Source: CAZFLM01 sp964519955 (lineage in GTDB: Bacteria > Armatimonadota > Chthonomonadetes > Chthonomonadales > CAJBBX01). From it: a stretch of 62,079 nt of DNA. Where the stretch lies: contig CAZFLM010000035.1 in assembly GCA_964519955.1 (NCBI GenBank), positions 1 through 62,079 on the forward strand, in the 5' to 3' direction. How positions within the stretch are numbered: the stretch's first letter is position 1; each line of letters begins with the position of its first letter. A program made the position numbers and the translations under genes. Below, in pieces: positions 53,385 to 61,407 of the stretch. Below the pieces are notes generated by a model. That model was not told where the DNA came from. It made no database searches and saw only the letters and a program-made list of their open reading frames with translations.

Positions 53385-55190
53385 CTAGCGTAGGTGCCTT
53401 CCGAAGTAGTCGTCGTAGAGCCCACACCGCAGTTTGGCGTCAACGGGCGTGGCCCCCGATACCATGCCTGCGCTGCGGAGGCGGAAGAAGCACTCCTCGG
53501 AGCAGGGCTGGCCATCGAGGAGGTGGTGCACCCCTTCCAGCAGGTCGGCATCGGCCTCGACGTGCCGCCGAAGCCTCCTCAGGTGGTCTGCGAACGGCCC
53601 GCCATCTGCCACGACATCCCGCAGGAGTTCGTCCAGGCCGATCTGCCGGCTCCGCAACTCATGCAGCGACCTGGCCACCAGGTACGGATGGCCGTCGACC
53701 TTGCTCCTCAGGCGGCTCAGATCGCCGTCCGACAGCACGTTGCCGCACCGCGAGTTCAGCGCCGCCACTTGCGCCGCGGTGAAGTCGCCAACGTCAATGC
53801 GCTCGCCGACATTGAACGGGGAGCGGTTCAGGTCCGGGATGTAGAGGTGCGCCTCCGTGGCGCACACGAGCACGATGGTCAGCCGTCGCCAGGGATCTGT
53901 CAGCGAGAACGAGCGGCGGCCGTGCCATGAGCGGAGGATCGCGAAGAAGTCCCGCGCGAATGGGAGGCCGAACAGCCGGTCGACGTCGTCCATGGCCCAG
54001 ACGCAGCTTCGCGTGGGGTCGGCGAGCACCCGCCGCAGCACATAGCGCTCCAGGTTGGCAACCGGCGCAAGGAACGGGCGCCATTCGTCGCCGGAGTAGT
54101 CCTCCGCCCCAGCCTGTAGTGCGGTGCTGAGCGCGAGCCAGCGGCACAGGGCATCGAGCGACGCGAGATCGGCGTTGGTCAGCGTGCCGAAGTCCGTGAC
54201 GATGACCTGTGCCCCCGCGTCGCGCGTCTTCTCGAGGCCGTGGGCCAGCAGCGACGACTTGCCGGTCTGCCGCGGTCCGCGGATGACGATCGTGCCTTCG
54301 CCATGGTCGAGCGCCGACTGCAGCGCGGCGTCGGCCGCACGCTCCACGTAGCAGGCCGAGCCGAGCGGAACGGCTCCGCCGACCGGTTCGCGCCCCATCG
54401 CCTTGGTGTCGACCACTGCACCAGGCGGGCGCTGTTGGCCAACGATCTCGGCATACAGGCTCGTCATCTCGGGTGACGGCTCCAGGTGCGTTGCCTTGCG
54501 CAGGCGTTCCGAGTACCGCGCGTACAGGTCGATGGCGGCTAGCCGGTCGCCGACGTGCGCATGGAGCCGCATCAAGCGGAGCCACGCCGGCTCGTCGACC
54601 GGGTTTCGGCGGATGTAGCGGCGCAGCAACCGCGCGGCGGTCTCGTGCTCACCGGCATCCTCGGCGAGGTCGGCGGCCTGCCGAAGCGCGCGCACCAGCC
54701 GCTCGCGTGTGACGGCTCGTTGGTGGATGACCCACACATGGTCCCAGCCCACAAGGAGACCGTCACCGAACAGGCGATCGGCGTGTTCCACCTTCTGGGG
54801 CTCGCCACTGCGCAATGCCCGATCGAAGCGGTCCACGTCGAGATCGACGCGGGCAAGGTCCAGCGCCACGTATCCCCGGGTCGTGCTCAGGCAGCCCGCA
54901 TGCTCGCCGAGCACCGACCGCAGGTGGGCAACCGCATGGTGCAGGTTCGACGGCGAGTGATCGTCCGACCACAGGTCCTCGAGCACGGCGGACGACGCCA
55001 CGAGGCGCGGCGCGCTCAGCGCAAGATGCGCCAGCAGCCTGTCCGCGGAGCGGACGTGCAGGCGCGGCAGCGGACGCCCGTCGATCAAGGCGGCGAACTC
55101 GCCGAAGAGCTGGATTGTGAGCCTCGAGGCTGACGCTTCTACCATAACCACTCGCGGGGTCTGGGAAACGACCATGTTCTTGGCACCCAT
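53385..55190 (-). CDS. SARP/BTAD transcriptional regulator with AAA ATPase domain
   Basis: A 601-residue regulator. Residues 23-115 form an OmpR-type winged helix (LTIQLFGEFAALIDGRPLPR, NLHHAVAHLRSVLG). Residues about 116-255 are the TPR-like bacterial transcriptional activation domain (DRFDRALRS, EPAWLRLMRLHAHVGDRLAA). Residues about 280-480 are an AAA-like domain with Walker A GPRQTGKSS (305-313) and Walker B VWAMDDVD (397-404). The C-terminus is helical. Actinobacterial SARPs of this kind bind 11-bp-phased heptamers overlapping -35; such sites occur at 55222, 56479 and 44857. ATG 55190 is the longest start; ATG 55145 is possible. It precedes the WD40 ATPase gene by one base. Confidence 0.88.
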   Translation of the reverse strand: MGAKNMVVSQTPRVVMVEASASRLTIQLFGEFAALIDGRPLPRLHVRSADRLLAHLALSAPRLVASSAVLEDLWSDDHSPSNLHHAVAHLRSVLGEHAGCLSTTRGYVALDLARVDLDVDRFDRALRSGEPQKVEHADRLFGDGLLVGWDHVWVIHQRAVTRERLVRALRQAADLAEDAGEHETAARLLRRYIRRNPVDEPAWLRLMRLHAHVGDRLAAIDLYARYSERLRKATHLEPSPEMTSLYAEIVGQQRPPGAVVDTKAMGREPVGGAVPLGSACYVERAADAALQSALDHGEGTIVIRGPRQTGKSSLLAHGLEKTRDAGAQVIVTDFGTLTNADLASLDALCRWLALSTALQAGAEDYSGDEWRPFLAPVANLERYVLRRVLADPTRSCVWAMDDVDRLFGLPFARDFFAILRSWHGRRSFSLTDPWRRLTIVLVCATEAHLYIPDLNRSPFNVGERIDVGDFTAAQVAALNSRCGNVLSDGDLSRLRSKVDGHPYLVARSLHELRSRQIGLDELLRDVVADGGPFADHLRRLRRHVEADADLLEGVHHLLDGQPCSEECFFRLRSAGMVSGATPVDAKLRCGLYDDYFGRHLR

Positions 55191-55221
55191 TGTAGCCCGC
55201 GCGGCGGCGCCCCGGCAACTT

Positions 55222-55265
55222 GTCAGCCATCTGTCAGCCAGCAGTCAGTCAGGCTTTGGTAGCAT
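55222..55265 (+). promoter_or_regulatory. SARP-type operator/promoter B
   Basis: Heptamers GTCAGCC (55222), GTCAGCC (55233) and GTCAGTC (55244) are spaced by 11 bp; nine bases then lead to TAGCAT (55260-55265). It is oriented to the + strand gene at 55679, and lies only 32 bp from the divergent regulator start, so autoregulation is also possible. The surrounding ~100 bp are repeated at 56479. Confidence 0.75.
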
Positions 55266-55277
55266 GGCTCTACCCGT

Positions 55278-55344
55278 GGCTCGGCGGCTCTGCGCTCGCT
55301 CCTTCCCCCCGAGGGCGATTGGCGCTGCTGATGGCCGCCGAGCC
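55278..55344 (+). promoter_or_regulatory. 5-prime UTR inverted repeat B
   Basis: GGCTCGGCGGC (55278-55288) pairs with GCCGCCGAGCC (55334-55344) in the predicted leader transcript of promoter B. The second leader (56537) has a hairpin at the same distance from its -10 box. The rest of 55345-55678 contains a gene-like stretch around 55426-55620 without a start site and the ribosome-binding site AGGAGAGGAG at 55661. Confidence 0.5.
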
Positions 55345-55678
55345 GTCCGGGGGAGGTGGGGGAGGCGACGGCAGAGGCCGCCATCGAGAGGAGACGCCGC
55401 AGGGCTGCCCGGGCGTGTCCGAGTAGTGGACGGCTCCGGCAGGCTATGCGCGAACGGGAAGGTCAGCGTCGGATTGCCCGGCTGGCTCGCTGGCGGCGCC
55501 TTGCCGGGCCACTGGACGGATCGCGACGGGCTCATCGTCTGTGCGCGAGGCCGATCTCGGTATCGGGGATACCCCCAGGCGACGATAGCCGCCGCGATCC
55601 AGCATCGAGGCAGGCGAGGAGTCCGGCTCACGGACTGGCAACCCGACGGATCTGGACAACAGGAGAGGAGACCCGGTC

Positions 55679-56140
55679 TTGGCAAGAACCGAGAGCAAGT
55701 CGTTTCAGGTCCATCCGAGCGACGAGCAGCAGCAGATCAAGCTGATGGAGACGTTCTGCTGGAACCTGCTCAGCTCACAAGAGGTGAAGACCGTCGACAA
55801 CAGCCTGGAGGTGCGCGGCGACGACCTGTACCAGGTACGCACCACGGAGACGTACGTCAAGCTGACGTTCTCACGCGATCTGGACACACCGCACCTGGCC
55901 GCGATACGAAGGCTGGAGGACGAGTACCACAGCCTGCAGTTCGCGCGGGTGCCGTCGATGTTCCCGGGATGTCTGATCGGCTGGGTGCTCAGCTTCCTGA
56001 TCTGCGGCATCGGGTTCATCCCGTGGCTGATCTACATCCTCACCATGTACCAGCCCCAGAAGGCGGAGGCAGAAGCGAGGAACACCGCAGCCCGCGCCCG
56101 CCAGCAGGCGATACTCGGAGAGGTCGTCGCGTTCCACTGA
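55679..56140 (+). CDS. Membrane-anchored protein of unknown function
   Basis: A 153-residue protein starting with TTG 55679, 8 bp after AGGAGAGGAG. The soluble N-terminal 95 residues (LMETFCWNLLSSQEVKTVDN, YVKLTFSRDLDTPHLAAIRR) are followed by one or two membrane helices (GCLIGWVLSFLICGIGFIPW) and a charged Ala/Arg/Glu tail. No family is recognised. It is the first gene behind SARP-type promoter B. Confidence 0.75.
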   Translation: MARTESKSFQVHPSDEQQQIKLMETFCWNLLSSQEVKTVDNSLEVRGDDLYQVRTTETYVKLTFSRDLDTPHLAAIRRLEDEYHSLQFARVPSMFPGCLIGWVLSFLICGIGFIPWLIYILTMYQPQKAEAEARNTAARARQQAILGEVVAFH

Positions 56141-56162
56141 CGGACGAACGAGGGCCTTGCGG

Positions 56163-56378
56163 ATGCTGCCTGAGATACGCTGGGAGGAGCTTCGGTCTGT
56201 CGTTCCGGGCCAGACCATACCGGTCTCGGTGTACCGCTCTCCCGTCCCGGGCGGGTGGTTCGTGTGGATCGCCCGTGAGAAAGCCGGTGTGCTCTTCTAC
56301 CCGGATCCGTTCCACCGATGGGGCGCGACGTCGCCGGACGTCACGATCGAGCCCCGCGATGACGGCCTTCCCTGGTGA
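56163..56378 (+). CDS. Small hypothetical protein, SPVPGGWFVW type
   Basis: A 71-residue protein. ATG 56163 is 8 bp after GAGGG; a TTG at 56157 is a second option. The sequence includes VYRSPVPGGWFVWIAREKAG and DVTIEPRDDGLPW, suggesting a small beta-fold. A degraded second copy lies at 58040. It follows the membrane protein gene by 22 bp, so the two share promoter B. Confidence 0.55.
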   Translation: MLPEIRWEELRSVVPGQTIPVSVYRSPVPGGWFVWIAREKAGVLFYPDPFHRWGATSPDVTIEPRDDGLPW

Positions 56379-56382
56379 CGCA

Positions 56383-56460
56383 CCTGGGCCTTCACCTTCC
56401 GCTCGAGCCAAGCACGGGGCGATCCGCTTGCTGGGCGACGGCTTACAACGAAGGCCCAGG
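56383..56460 (+). terminator. 11-bp inverted repeat ending unit B
   Basis: CCTGGGCCTTC (56383-56393) and GAAGGCCCAGG (56450-56460) pair perfectly around a 56-nt loop. It lies between the stop of the small gene and operator C, where a terminator or insulator would be useful. No U-tract follows. Confidence 0.4.
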
Positions 56461-56478
56461 GAAGCGCCCCGGCAGCGT

Positions 56479-56522
56479 GTCAGCCATCTGTCAGCCAACA
56501 GCCAGTGAGGCTTTGGTAGCAT
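56479..56522 (+). promoter_or_regulatory. SARP-type operator/promoter C
   Basis: GTCAGCC (56479), GTCAGCC (56490) and GCCAGTG (56501) are spaced by 11 bp; nine bases then lead to TAGCAT (56517-56522). Apart from the third heptamer it equals operator B, and it lies 148 bp before the GTG at 56671. Confidence 0.75.
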
Positions 56523-56536
56523 GGCTCTACCCGAGT

Positions 56537-56596
56537 CTCGGCGGCTCTGCGCTCGCCCCTTCCTCCCGACGGACCACGCAGCGGAGAGCCGCCGAG
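56537..56596 (+). promoter_or_regulatory. 5-prime UTR inverted repeat C
   Basis: CTCGGCGGCTCT (56537-56548) pairs with AGAGCCGCCGAG (56585-56596) in the leader of promoter C. The 3-prime arm and loop differ from copy B in sequence while pairing is kept, so the hairpin itself may matter for mRNA stability or attenuation. Confidence 0.5.
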
Positions 56597-56670
56597 CGTT
56601 GCGGGGGGAGTACCTCGTGCGCGGCGCCAGCCCACCAACCGCGCACGCCAACAACCCAAGGAGGAACTGA

Positions 56671-57357
56671 GTGGCCAGGATACTGAGCATGGCCGCGGCC
56701 CTCGCGGCCGCATGTTGGTGCACCAGCGCAGCCCGCGCGACCGGCGAGGCGCGTACGGACAGCCAGTACACGCCGGCAACAACCAAGGTGGCCGTGCTGC
56801 CGTGTATTACCATTTCGCCGGAGAAGGGGAAGTGGATTCGGGAACAGGAGGCCGATGAGGGCCGGAAATCGGCCGAGGCGGCGTTCTCGGATCGGGGGTT
56901 CACGCTGCTCGACGAGGCCGCGGTCGACAAGGCTGTGAGTCAGTCAAGCATCGACCTGAGCAGCGAGGAGCAGTGGACCAAGGCGAACCTATACAGGATC
57001 GGCAAGGCCGCAGGCGCCGACCTCGTCGTGTTCGTGCTCATCAAGAACGGCAGGCAGATCATTAAGAGCAACCTGCTGATGCCGGACGTGCGGTCCGAGG
57101 CCGAGATCGAGCTATGGCTAGCCGATGTGGGTGCGGAGAAGGGGATACTCGCCGGCGAACCCGCCAAGGGCACTGCGAGAGGGGGAGGCAAGCCCTCGGC
57201 GCAGCGCAGACGAGCCGTGAAGCTCGCGGTCGAGAGCGCACTGAGGAAGTTCATGAAGCCCTACGCGATGACGCGAACGCGCGAGGCCAAGCCCGCCCCC
57301 GCGGGCGGCGAGAAGACGGGCCAACCTGATCCTGACGCACAGGAGGGCAAGTCGTGA
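56671..57357 (+). CDS. Exported CsgG/FlgT-like protein 1
   Basis: A 228-residue protein starting with GTG 56671 behind AAGGAGG. The signal peptide (MAAALAAACWCTSAARA) leads to a core typical of periplasmic CsgG/TolB-type proteins: TKVAVLPCITISPEKGKWIR, FSDRGFTLLDEAAVDKAVSQ, IGKAAGADLVVFVLIKNG. The tail is Pro/Gly/Lys-rich. A homologue follows at once, overlapping by one base (TGATG). First gene of SARP-type unit C. Confidence 0.75.
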   Translation: MARILSMAAALAAACWCTSAARATGEARTDSQYTPATTKVAVLPCITISPEKGKWIREQEADEGRKSAEAAFSDRGFTLLDEAAVDKAVSQSSIDLSSEEQWTKANLYRIGKAAGADLVVFVLIKNGRQIIKSNLLMPDVRSEAEIELWLADVGAEKGILAGEPAKGTARGGGKPSAQRRRAVKLAVESALRKFMKPYAMTRTREAKPAPAGGEKTGQPDPDAQEGKS

Positions 57358-58007
57358 TGCGACAGGTGGCAATGTCGATCGGAGCAGCGTGGCTGCTGGC
57401 CGCGGCGATGGCCGCTCCCGGTTCGGCCCAGGAGACGGTCGCGCGGTACGAGCCCGGCGCAACCAAGGTCGTCATCTTGCCGATGGTGTGCAAGACCGCG
57501 GAGTTCGGCGACAAGTGGGACGTGGCGGTCAGGCCCTCGGCCGAGAAGGCCGTGATCGAGCGATTCACGTCGCGGGGCTTCGCCGCTGTGCCGATGGCGG
57601 ACGTGGCCAGGCAAGTCAACGAAAGCAAGATCGACCTATCGGATCGGGAGAACTGGGCTGCGCCGGTCATCACCGGCCTCGCCAAGGCGCTGAGCGGGCG
57701 CATCGTGGTGCTGCTTGTGGTGGAGTCGGCACAGTCCAAGGTGAACGACAACGGGTGGGGCTGGCTCATCACCTCGCGCGTCGGGATGGCGACCGTACGG
57801 GTCCGCATGCTCGACACAACGACGGGGCGCTCGCTTCTGGATGCTGCCAAGGTCGACTCCAAGACGACGAGCAGCGGGCTCGGCAACTTCGACAAGTCAC
57901 TCAGCCGCGAGACGCGCGCTGTGGTCATGGGCTTCGACAGGGCGCTCAAGCCATTCCTGGATCCCTACCCGGTCACATCGGTCGCGAGCGGCAAGAGCAA
58001 GGACTAG
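57357..58007 (+). CDS. Exported CsgG/FlgT-like protein 2
   Basis: A 216-residue paralogue of the preceding protein; ATG 57357 shares bases with the previous stop, with AGGAGG 10 bp upstream (a GTG at 57354 is also possible). Matching blocks are TKVVILPMVCKTAEFGDKW, FTSRGFAAVPMADVARQVNE and SKIDLSDRENW. The second half differs: RVRMLDTTTGRSLLDAAKVD carries the strand seen in CsgG-like proteins. Signal peptide AAWLLAAAMAAPGSAQ. Confidence 0.75.
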   Translation: MRQVAMSIGAAWLLAAAMAAPGSAQETVARYEPGATKVVILPMVCKTAEFGDKWDVAVRPSAEKAVIERFTSRGFAAVPMADVARQVNESKIDLSDRENWAAPVITGLAKALSGRIVVLLVVESAQSKVNDNGWGWLITSRVGMATVRVRMLDTTTGRSLLDAAKVDSKTTSSGLGNFDKSLSRETRAVVMGFDRALKPFLDPYPVTSVASGKSKD

Positions 58008-58039
58008 GATGCAGTTGGCCCCTGCGCGCTGGCGCGCTA

Positions 58040-58170
58040 CGGGTCTCTCCGTCGGTGTGTCGCTTGCCTGTCGCGGGCGGGTGGTTTGTGAGGATGGCGC
58101 GCCGGAGAGTAGCTGCCCTGTTGTGCCCGGGCAACGGGGCGCGGCGGCGACGGCCGTCACCAGAGTGCAC
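58040..58170 (+). pseudogene. Degraded copy of the SPVPGGWFVW small gene
   Basis: The frame beginning at 58040 reads VSPSVCRLPVAGGWFVRMAR against VSVYRSPVPGGWFVWIAR in the gene at 56163, with DNA similarity through GGCGGGTGGTTTGTG. There is no start codon, and the remainder drifts into Arg-rich sequence. The rest of 58008-58348 has no gene; AAGGGAG at 58335 serves the next gene. Confidence 0.45.
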
Positions 58171-58348
58171 CGCCTGGCGGCCCTCTGTGGTGGCGTCGCG
58201 GACCGTCTCCGGATGTCACGGCATTGAGGGCTATGGCCCGGCCATCATCGCAGCGTCGGGTCTGGTTCGCAGAGCCATCGTTCCGCGCAGTGCGGCATAG
58301 AGGTGCCGCGCGGCGCGTCCACACTCTACACCAGAAGGGAGCTCCATC

Positions 58349-60220
58349 GTGAGGAACGGACTGCCCTCAGCTACTCGCGTTGCATCCGTGCTCGGCCTGG
58401 TCCTGGCTGCGATCGTCGTCACAGCCCTCATCGGGCTTCTCGGTGGCTGCGGTGGGGGAGGCTCTACCGGCGATTCCCTGACGCAGGCCCAGATGGATAC
58501 GTTCGGCCGCGCGAGCACTCTGATCTCGGCCAAGCTGCAGTCTGCCGGCGATCAAGCCTGGGATGTGGCCATACAGTCGACCCGAGCATATGCTGTGTCG
58601 CTCCCAGAGGTGACGAGCGCGACGGTTGCGGACGGCGATCTGACCGTCCAGTACGCCGGCGGTGGGCGGGAGATGTGGCTGAAGGACCGCCCTTTGCCTT
58701 CCCGGCCGGCCGACCTAGCGGACCTGGAGGCCCGCACGCGAGCTATCACGTCCAGAGGCCGAGCGGGCAGATCGTCGGTTGGTACGAACAAGGCCGTCCT
58801 GATCAACGCACTGGCCGACGATCCCGGCTGGGCATCTGTCCTGCCTACGTTCGACGACATGAAGAGCATTCTGGAAGCGACAGGTTTCGAGGTGACCACG
58901 CTGGCCGGGCCGGAGTGCACACCAGATGCGCTCCGACGCCTGAGCGGCGACTCCGTCATCGTCATGTTGGGTCACGGGGGGCTCTGCAAGCCCAGCCAAT
59001 CGCACGCGAACGATGCGACGTACTGCGTGCAGACGGGAGCCGAGTGGGCATGGTACTCATCGTACAGCCGTGACTGGCTCAAGGAGCGTATCGTAGCAGT
59101 GAACGTCGATTGGGGCGCCGGCGATGCGCGCGAGGACACTCGCAAGCGCTTTGTGGCCGTCACGAGCCGCTTCTGGTCGGACTCGTATGCCGACTCGCAC
59201 TTCAGCAACGGCCTGTTCATGAACCTCGCGTGCTCTGGCGCGAGTTCCGGCGCAACGGAGTACCGCGACGTGCTGCTGAACGCTGGGGTGGCGGCCTACA
59301 CGGGGTGGACAGAGGGGCAGGGCGTCTCTCCCTGGACCGCCTGGCGTACCCTGGCCGAGATGGCGGACGGCCAAACGCTTGGCGCGGCTACCGCGTTGCT
59401 GCCCGAGTCGTACCGCACCTACACGGGACCCGATGGCGTTGTCGCCGACCTCTGGATCGGTCCCGACGCCGGCAAGGACATCACCCTGGGCCAGTCCGTC
59501 AGTACGCACCCGCAGGTGCTGATCAAGGCCCCGGTCGAAGGCGAGACCATCGTAGACCGGGAGTGCACGGTTGTCGGGATGATCACGCCCTGGGCCGCCG
59601 ACCATCGGGCGACGGTGTCTGTCAACGGCCAGTCGAGCGCGCTGCCGGTTGACGCCTCGGGGGAGTTCGCCCAACCCGTTGGACTGAGGGCGGGCACCAA
59701 CACGATCAGGGTATCGGCCATCGGAGCCTCGGAGCACTCGGCGACCGTGAACGTCACCGGCAGCTTCACCTCCGATGTCCTCTACACGTCGATGTGGTGG
59801 AACCGGAATAGCAACGACGTCGATCTGCACCTGGTTCCAGTGGAGGGGGCCGAGGGACGCACCGATGAGTGCTACTTTGGCAACAAACAGCCAGGTTGGG
59901 GGGCGGTTCTGGATGTCGATGACGTCGATGGCTTTGGCCCCGAGCACATAACGGCCAGTTCGCTACCGGCCGGGAAGTACAGGCTCTTCGTCCACTACTA
60001 CGCTACGCACGAGCAGACGCTAGCCACCACTGTCAACGTGGCCGTTAGCGCGAACGGGCAGCCCTCACGCATCTTTGCAGTCCCGCAGGCGATGACTGCA
60101 GCTGGCGACAACTGGGACGTGTGCTACATCACCTATCCGTCCGGTCAGGTTGAGCCCATCGGGGCATTCACCCCTGCGGGGCGCGCATCCGGCGTGCGCA
60201 AGTACCCAGCGAAGCGGTAG
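58349..60220 (+). CDS. Lipoprotein with caspase-like (clan CD) peptidase domain
   Basis: A 623-residue protein starting with GTG 58349 behind AAGGGAG. The membrane-anchoring signal (LVLAAIVVTALIGLLGGC) ends in a lipobox with C34. Residues about 145-330 form a Rossmann-like domain with VIVMLGHGG (H209) and FMNLACSGASSG (C295), the His/Cys pair of clan CD cysteine peptidases (gingipain/caspase-like). Two beta domains follow: one Ig-like (ATVSVNGQSSALPV, LRAGTNTIRVSA) and a C-terminal DUF2135-like one (NDVDLHLVPVEG, YRLFVHYYATHEQTL). It is probably a surface protease or autoprocessing protein. No SARP-type operator precedes it. Confidence 0.78.
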   Translation: MRNGLPSATRVASVLGLVLAAIVVTALIGLLGGCGGGGSTGDSLTQAQMDTFGRASTLISAKLQSAGDQAWDVAIQSTRAYAVSLPEVTSATVADGDLTVQYAGGGREMWLKDRPLPSRPADLADLEARTRAITSRGRAGRSSVGTNKAVLINALADDPGWASVLPTFDDMKSILEATGFEVTTLAGPECTPDALRRLSGDSVIVMLGHGGLCKPSQSHANDATYCVQTGAEWAWYSSYSRDWLKERIVAVNVDWGAGDAREDTRKRFVAVTSRFWSDSYADSHFSNGLFMNLACSGASSGATEYRDVLLNAGVAAYTGWTEGQGVSPWTAWRTLAEMADGQTLGAATALLPESYRTYTGPDGVVADLWIGPDAGKDITLGQSVSTHPQVLIKAPVEGETIVDRECTVVGMITPWAADHRATVSVNGQSSALPVDASGEFAQPVGLRAGTNTIRVSAIGASEHSATVNVTGSFTSDVLYTSMWWNRNSNDVDLHLVPVEGAEGRTDECYFGNKQPGWGAVLDVDDVDGFGPEHITASSLPAGKYRLFVHYYATHEQTLATTVNVAVSANGQPSRIFAVPQAMTAAGDNWDVCYITYPSGQVEPIGAFTPAGRASGVRKYPAKR

Positions 60221-60613
60221 TGCGCCAACGACGGGCCACTGTCATCAGAGGCTGGAGCGACGGTGTCTCACACCGGGGCACCGGCAATGCCGTGAACGGC
60301 TGAGCCCGCGCAGAAGTGGACGGGATCGGGAACGCGCCTCGGCTGGCAGTCACGGCTGCGTAGATCTCCGTCGACGCGGTTCTGTGCGACGGAGTACGGC
60401 CCACCCTGTCCTGGGAGATGATCGTACGTTTGGCACGCATCGCAGCCCGCGCACAGGCGTCCCGGCGACGCGTCGGTCCGAGGCGATCCGCGTACCGGAC
60501 ACGTCGAACGACCGGCCGCACCTTGCGCTCGGGTGCGGAATGCAATGCGACTAATAGCTCACATGTACTGCAACGCCGAGCAGTCAGTGTCACTCCAGAG
60601 AGGATGCGCCCCA
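60221..60613. other. Intergenic region without a supported gene
   Basis: A 393-bp spacer. A single GTCAG at 60583 has no phased partners, so it is not an operator like A-C. No hairpin or ORF with a start signal is seen. Confidence 0.4.
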
Positions 60614-61217
60614 ATGGCACGGGCTCTGCAAACCCTCCTGCTTCTCACGGCGGCCACTGTCGGCTGCGCAACCTGCCCGGCGGCGAACCAGCGGCCTGCG
60701 TCGTCGCCTGCGCGCGATCCGCAGATCGCTTCGATCAGGGACGGCCGTGTCATCGCGCAGCCGCCTCGCGGCGGGCCGGTTCGCTCGGCCACAGCGGCGG
60801 AGCGGTCCGCTTGGAGTGCGGCTCAGAGGGCGCAGGCTCCTTCTGTGGTCTCACCGGACGGCCATCGCGCCATCGCGGGACGGACGTGCGCTCCAGGATG
60901 ACGAGGTCGCGGATTGCGCCGGACCGACCCATCCGGGGACCCGCACGTACCGCGGGCCCAGGTGGTTCGTCGTATCGGTCCCAGTGGACCTGTCGAAGTA
61001 CCATACTGCCAAGGCAGCCAAGCGGCCCTTGCTCCTTGAAGGGACGCCCTTCCCCCTGCCGGTCGCGTCCGAGCTGCTGTTCTCCGCGGACTCCCGCTGG
61101 GCGATAGTCTCGGACGGCTTCGACTATCGCACCCGGAAGCCCGGCGACTACGTGATTGACCTTGCGACGGGAGCAGTACGGCTCCTGCCGGGATCCGAAG
61201 CTCGTTTCGTCCCGTGA
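60614..61217 (+). pseudogene. Frameshifted lipoprotein gene
   Basis: ATG 60614 starts a lipoprotein-like N-terminus (MARALQTLLLLTAATVGCAT, lipobox Cys at 18) that reads to VVSPDGHRAIAGR and stops at 60901. A second frame from about 60885 to 61217 continues with sensible sequence (RWFVVSVPVDLSKYHTAKAA, LLFSADSRWAIVSDGFDYRT, YVIDLATGAVRLLPG). A one-base shift near 60885-60895 would join them. The C-terminal part resembles WD40/TolB-type propeller strands. It is a frameshift or sequencing error. Confidence 0.5.
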
Positions 61218-61407
61218 CGGCTCTGCGGTTCAGCCCGCTCGGGCGGCCGGTTCACGGAAGGGGTTCCATGGTGGTCGTCGCCGCGTCGCGCAGGGGCCGG
61301 CGTGGAGCGTCGCTGCACCGGCGGCCCTGCACGGAACTGACCTGAACATCGAGCCGCAACGCAACCGCGACCTGAGTACAAGCGTCGGCCTGGCGGCGAG
61401 CGCTCTT

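Noticed and set aside
55426..55620. A gene-like stretch (CANGKVSVGLPGWLAGGALP)
   Set aside because: The composition looks like an Ig-type domain, but there is no start codon with a ribosome-binding site and no stop in a sensible place; perhaps a remnant.
49805..60220. An apoptosis-like defence system made of WD40-ATPase and caspase-like protease
   Set aside because: The protease is a lipoprotein and not in an operon with the ATPase genes, so a cytoplasmic suicide role is unlikely from sequence alone.
60583..60587. A fourth SARP-type operator
   Set aside because: A single GTCAG without 11-bp-phased partners or a -10 box at the right distance.
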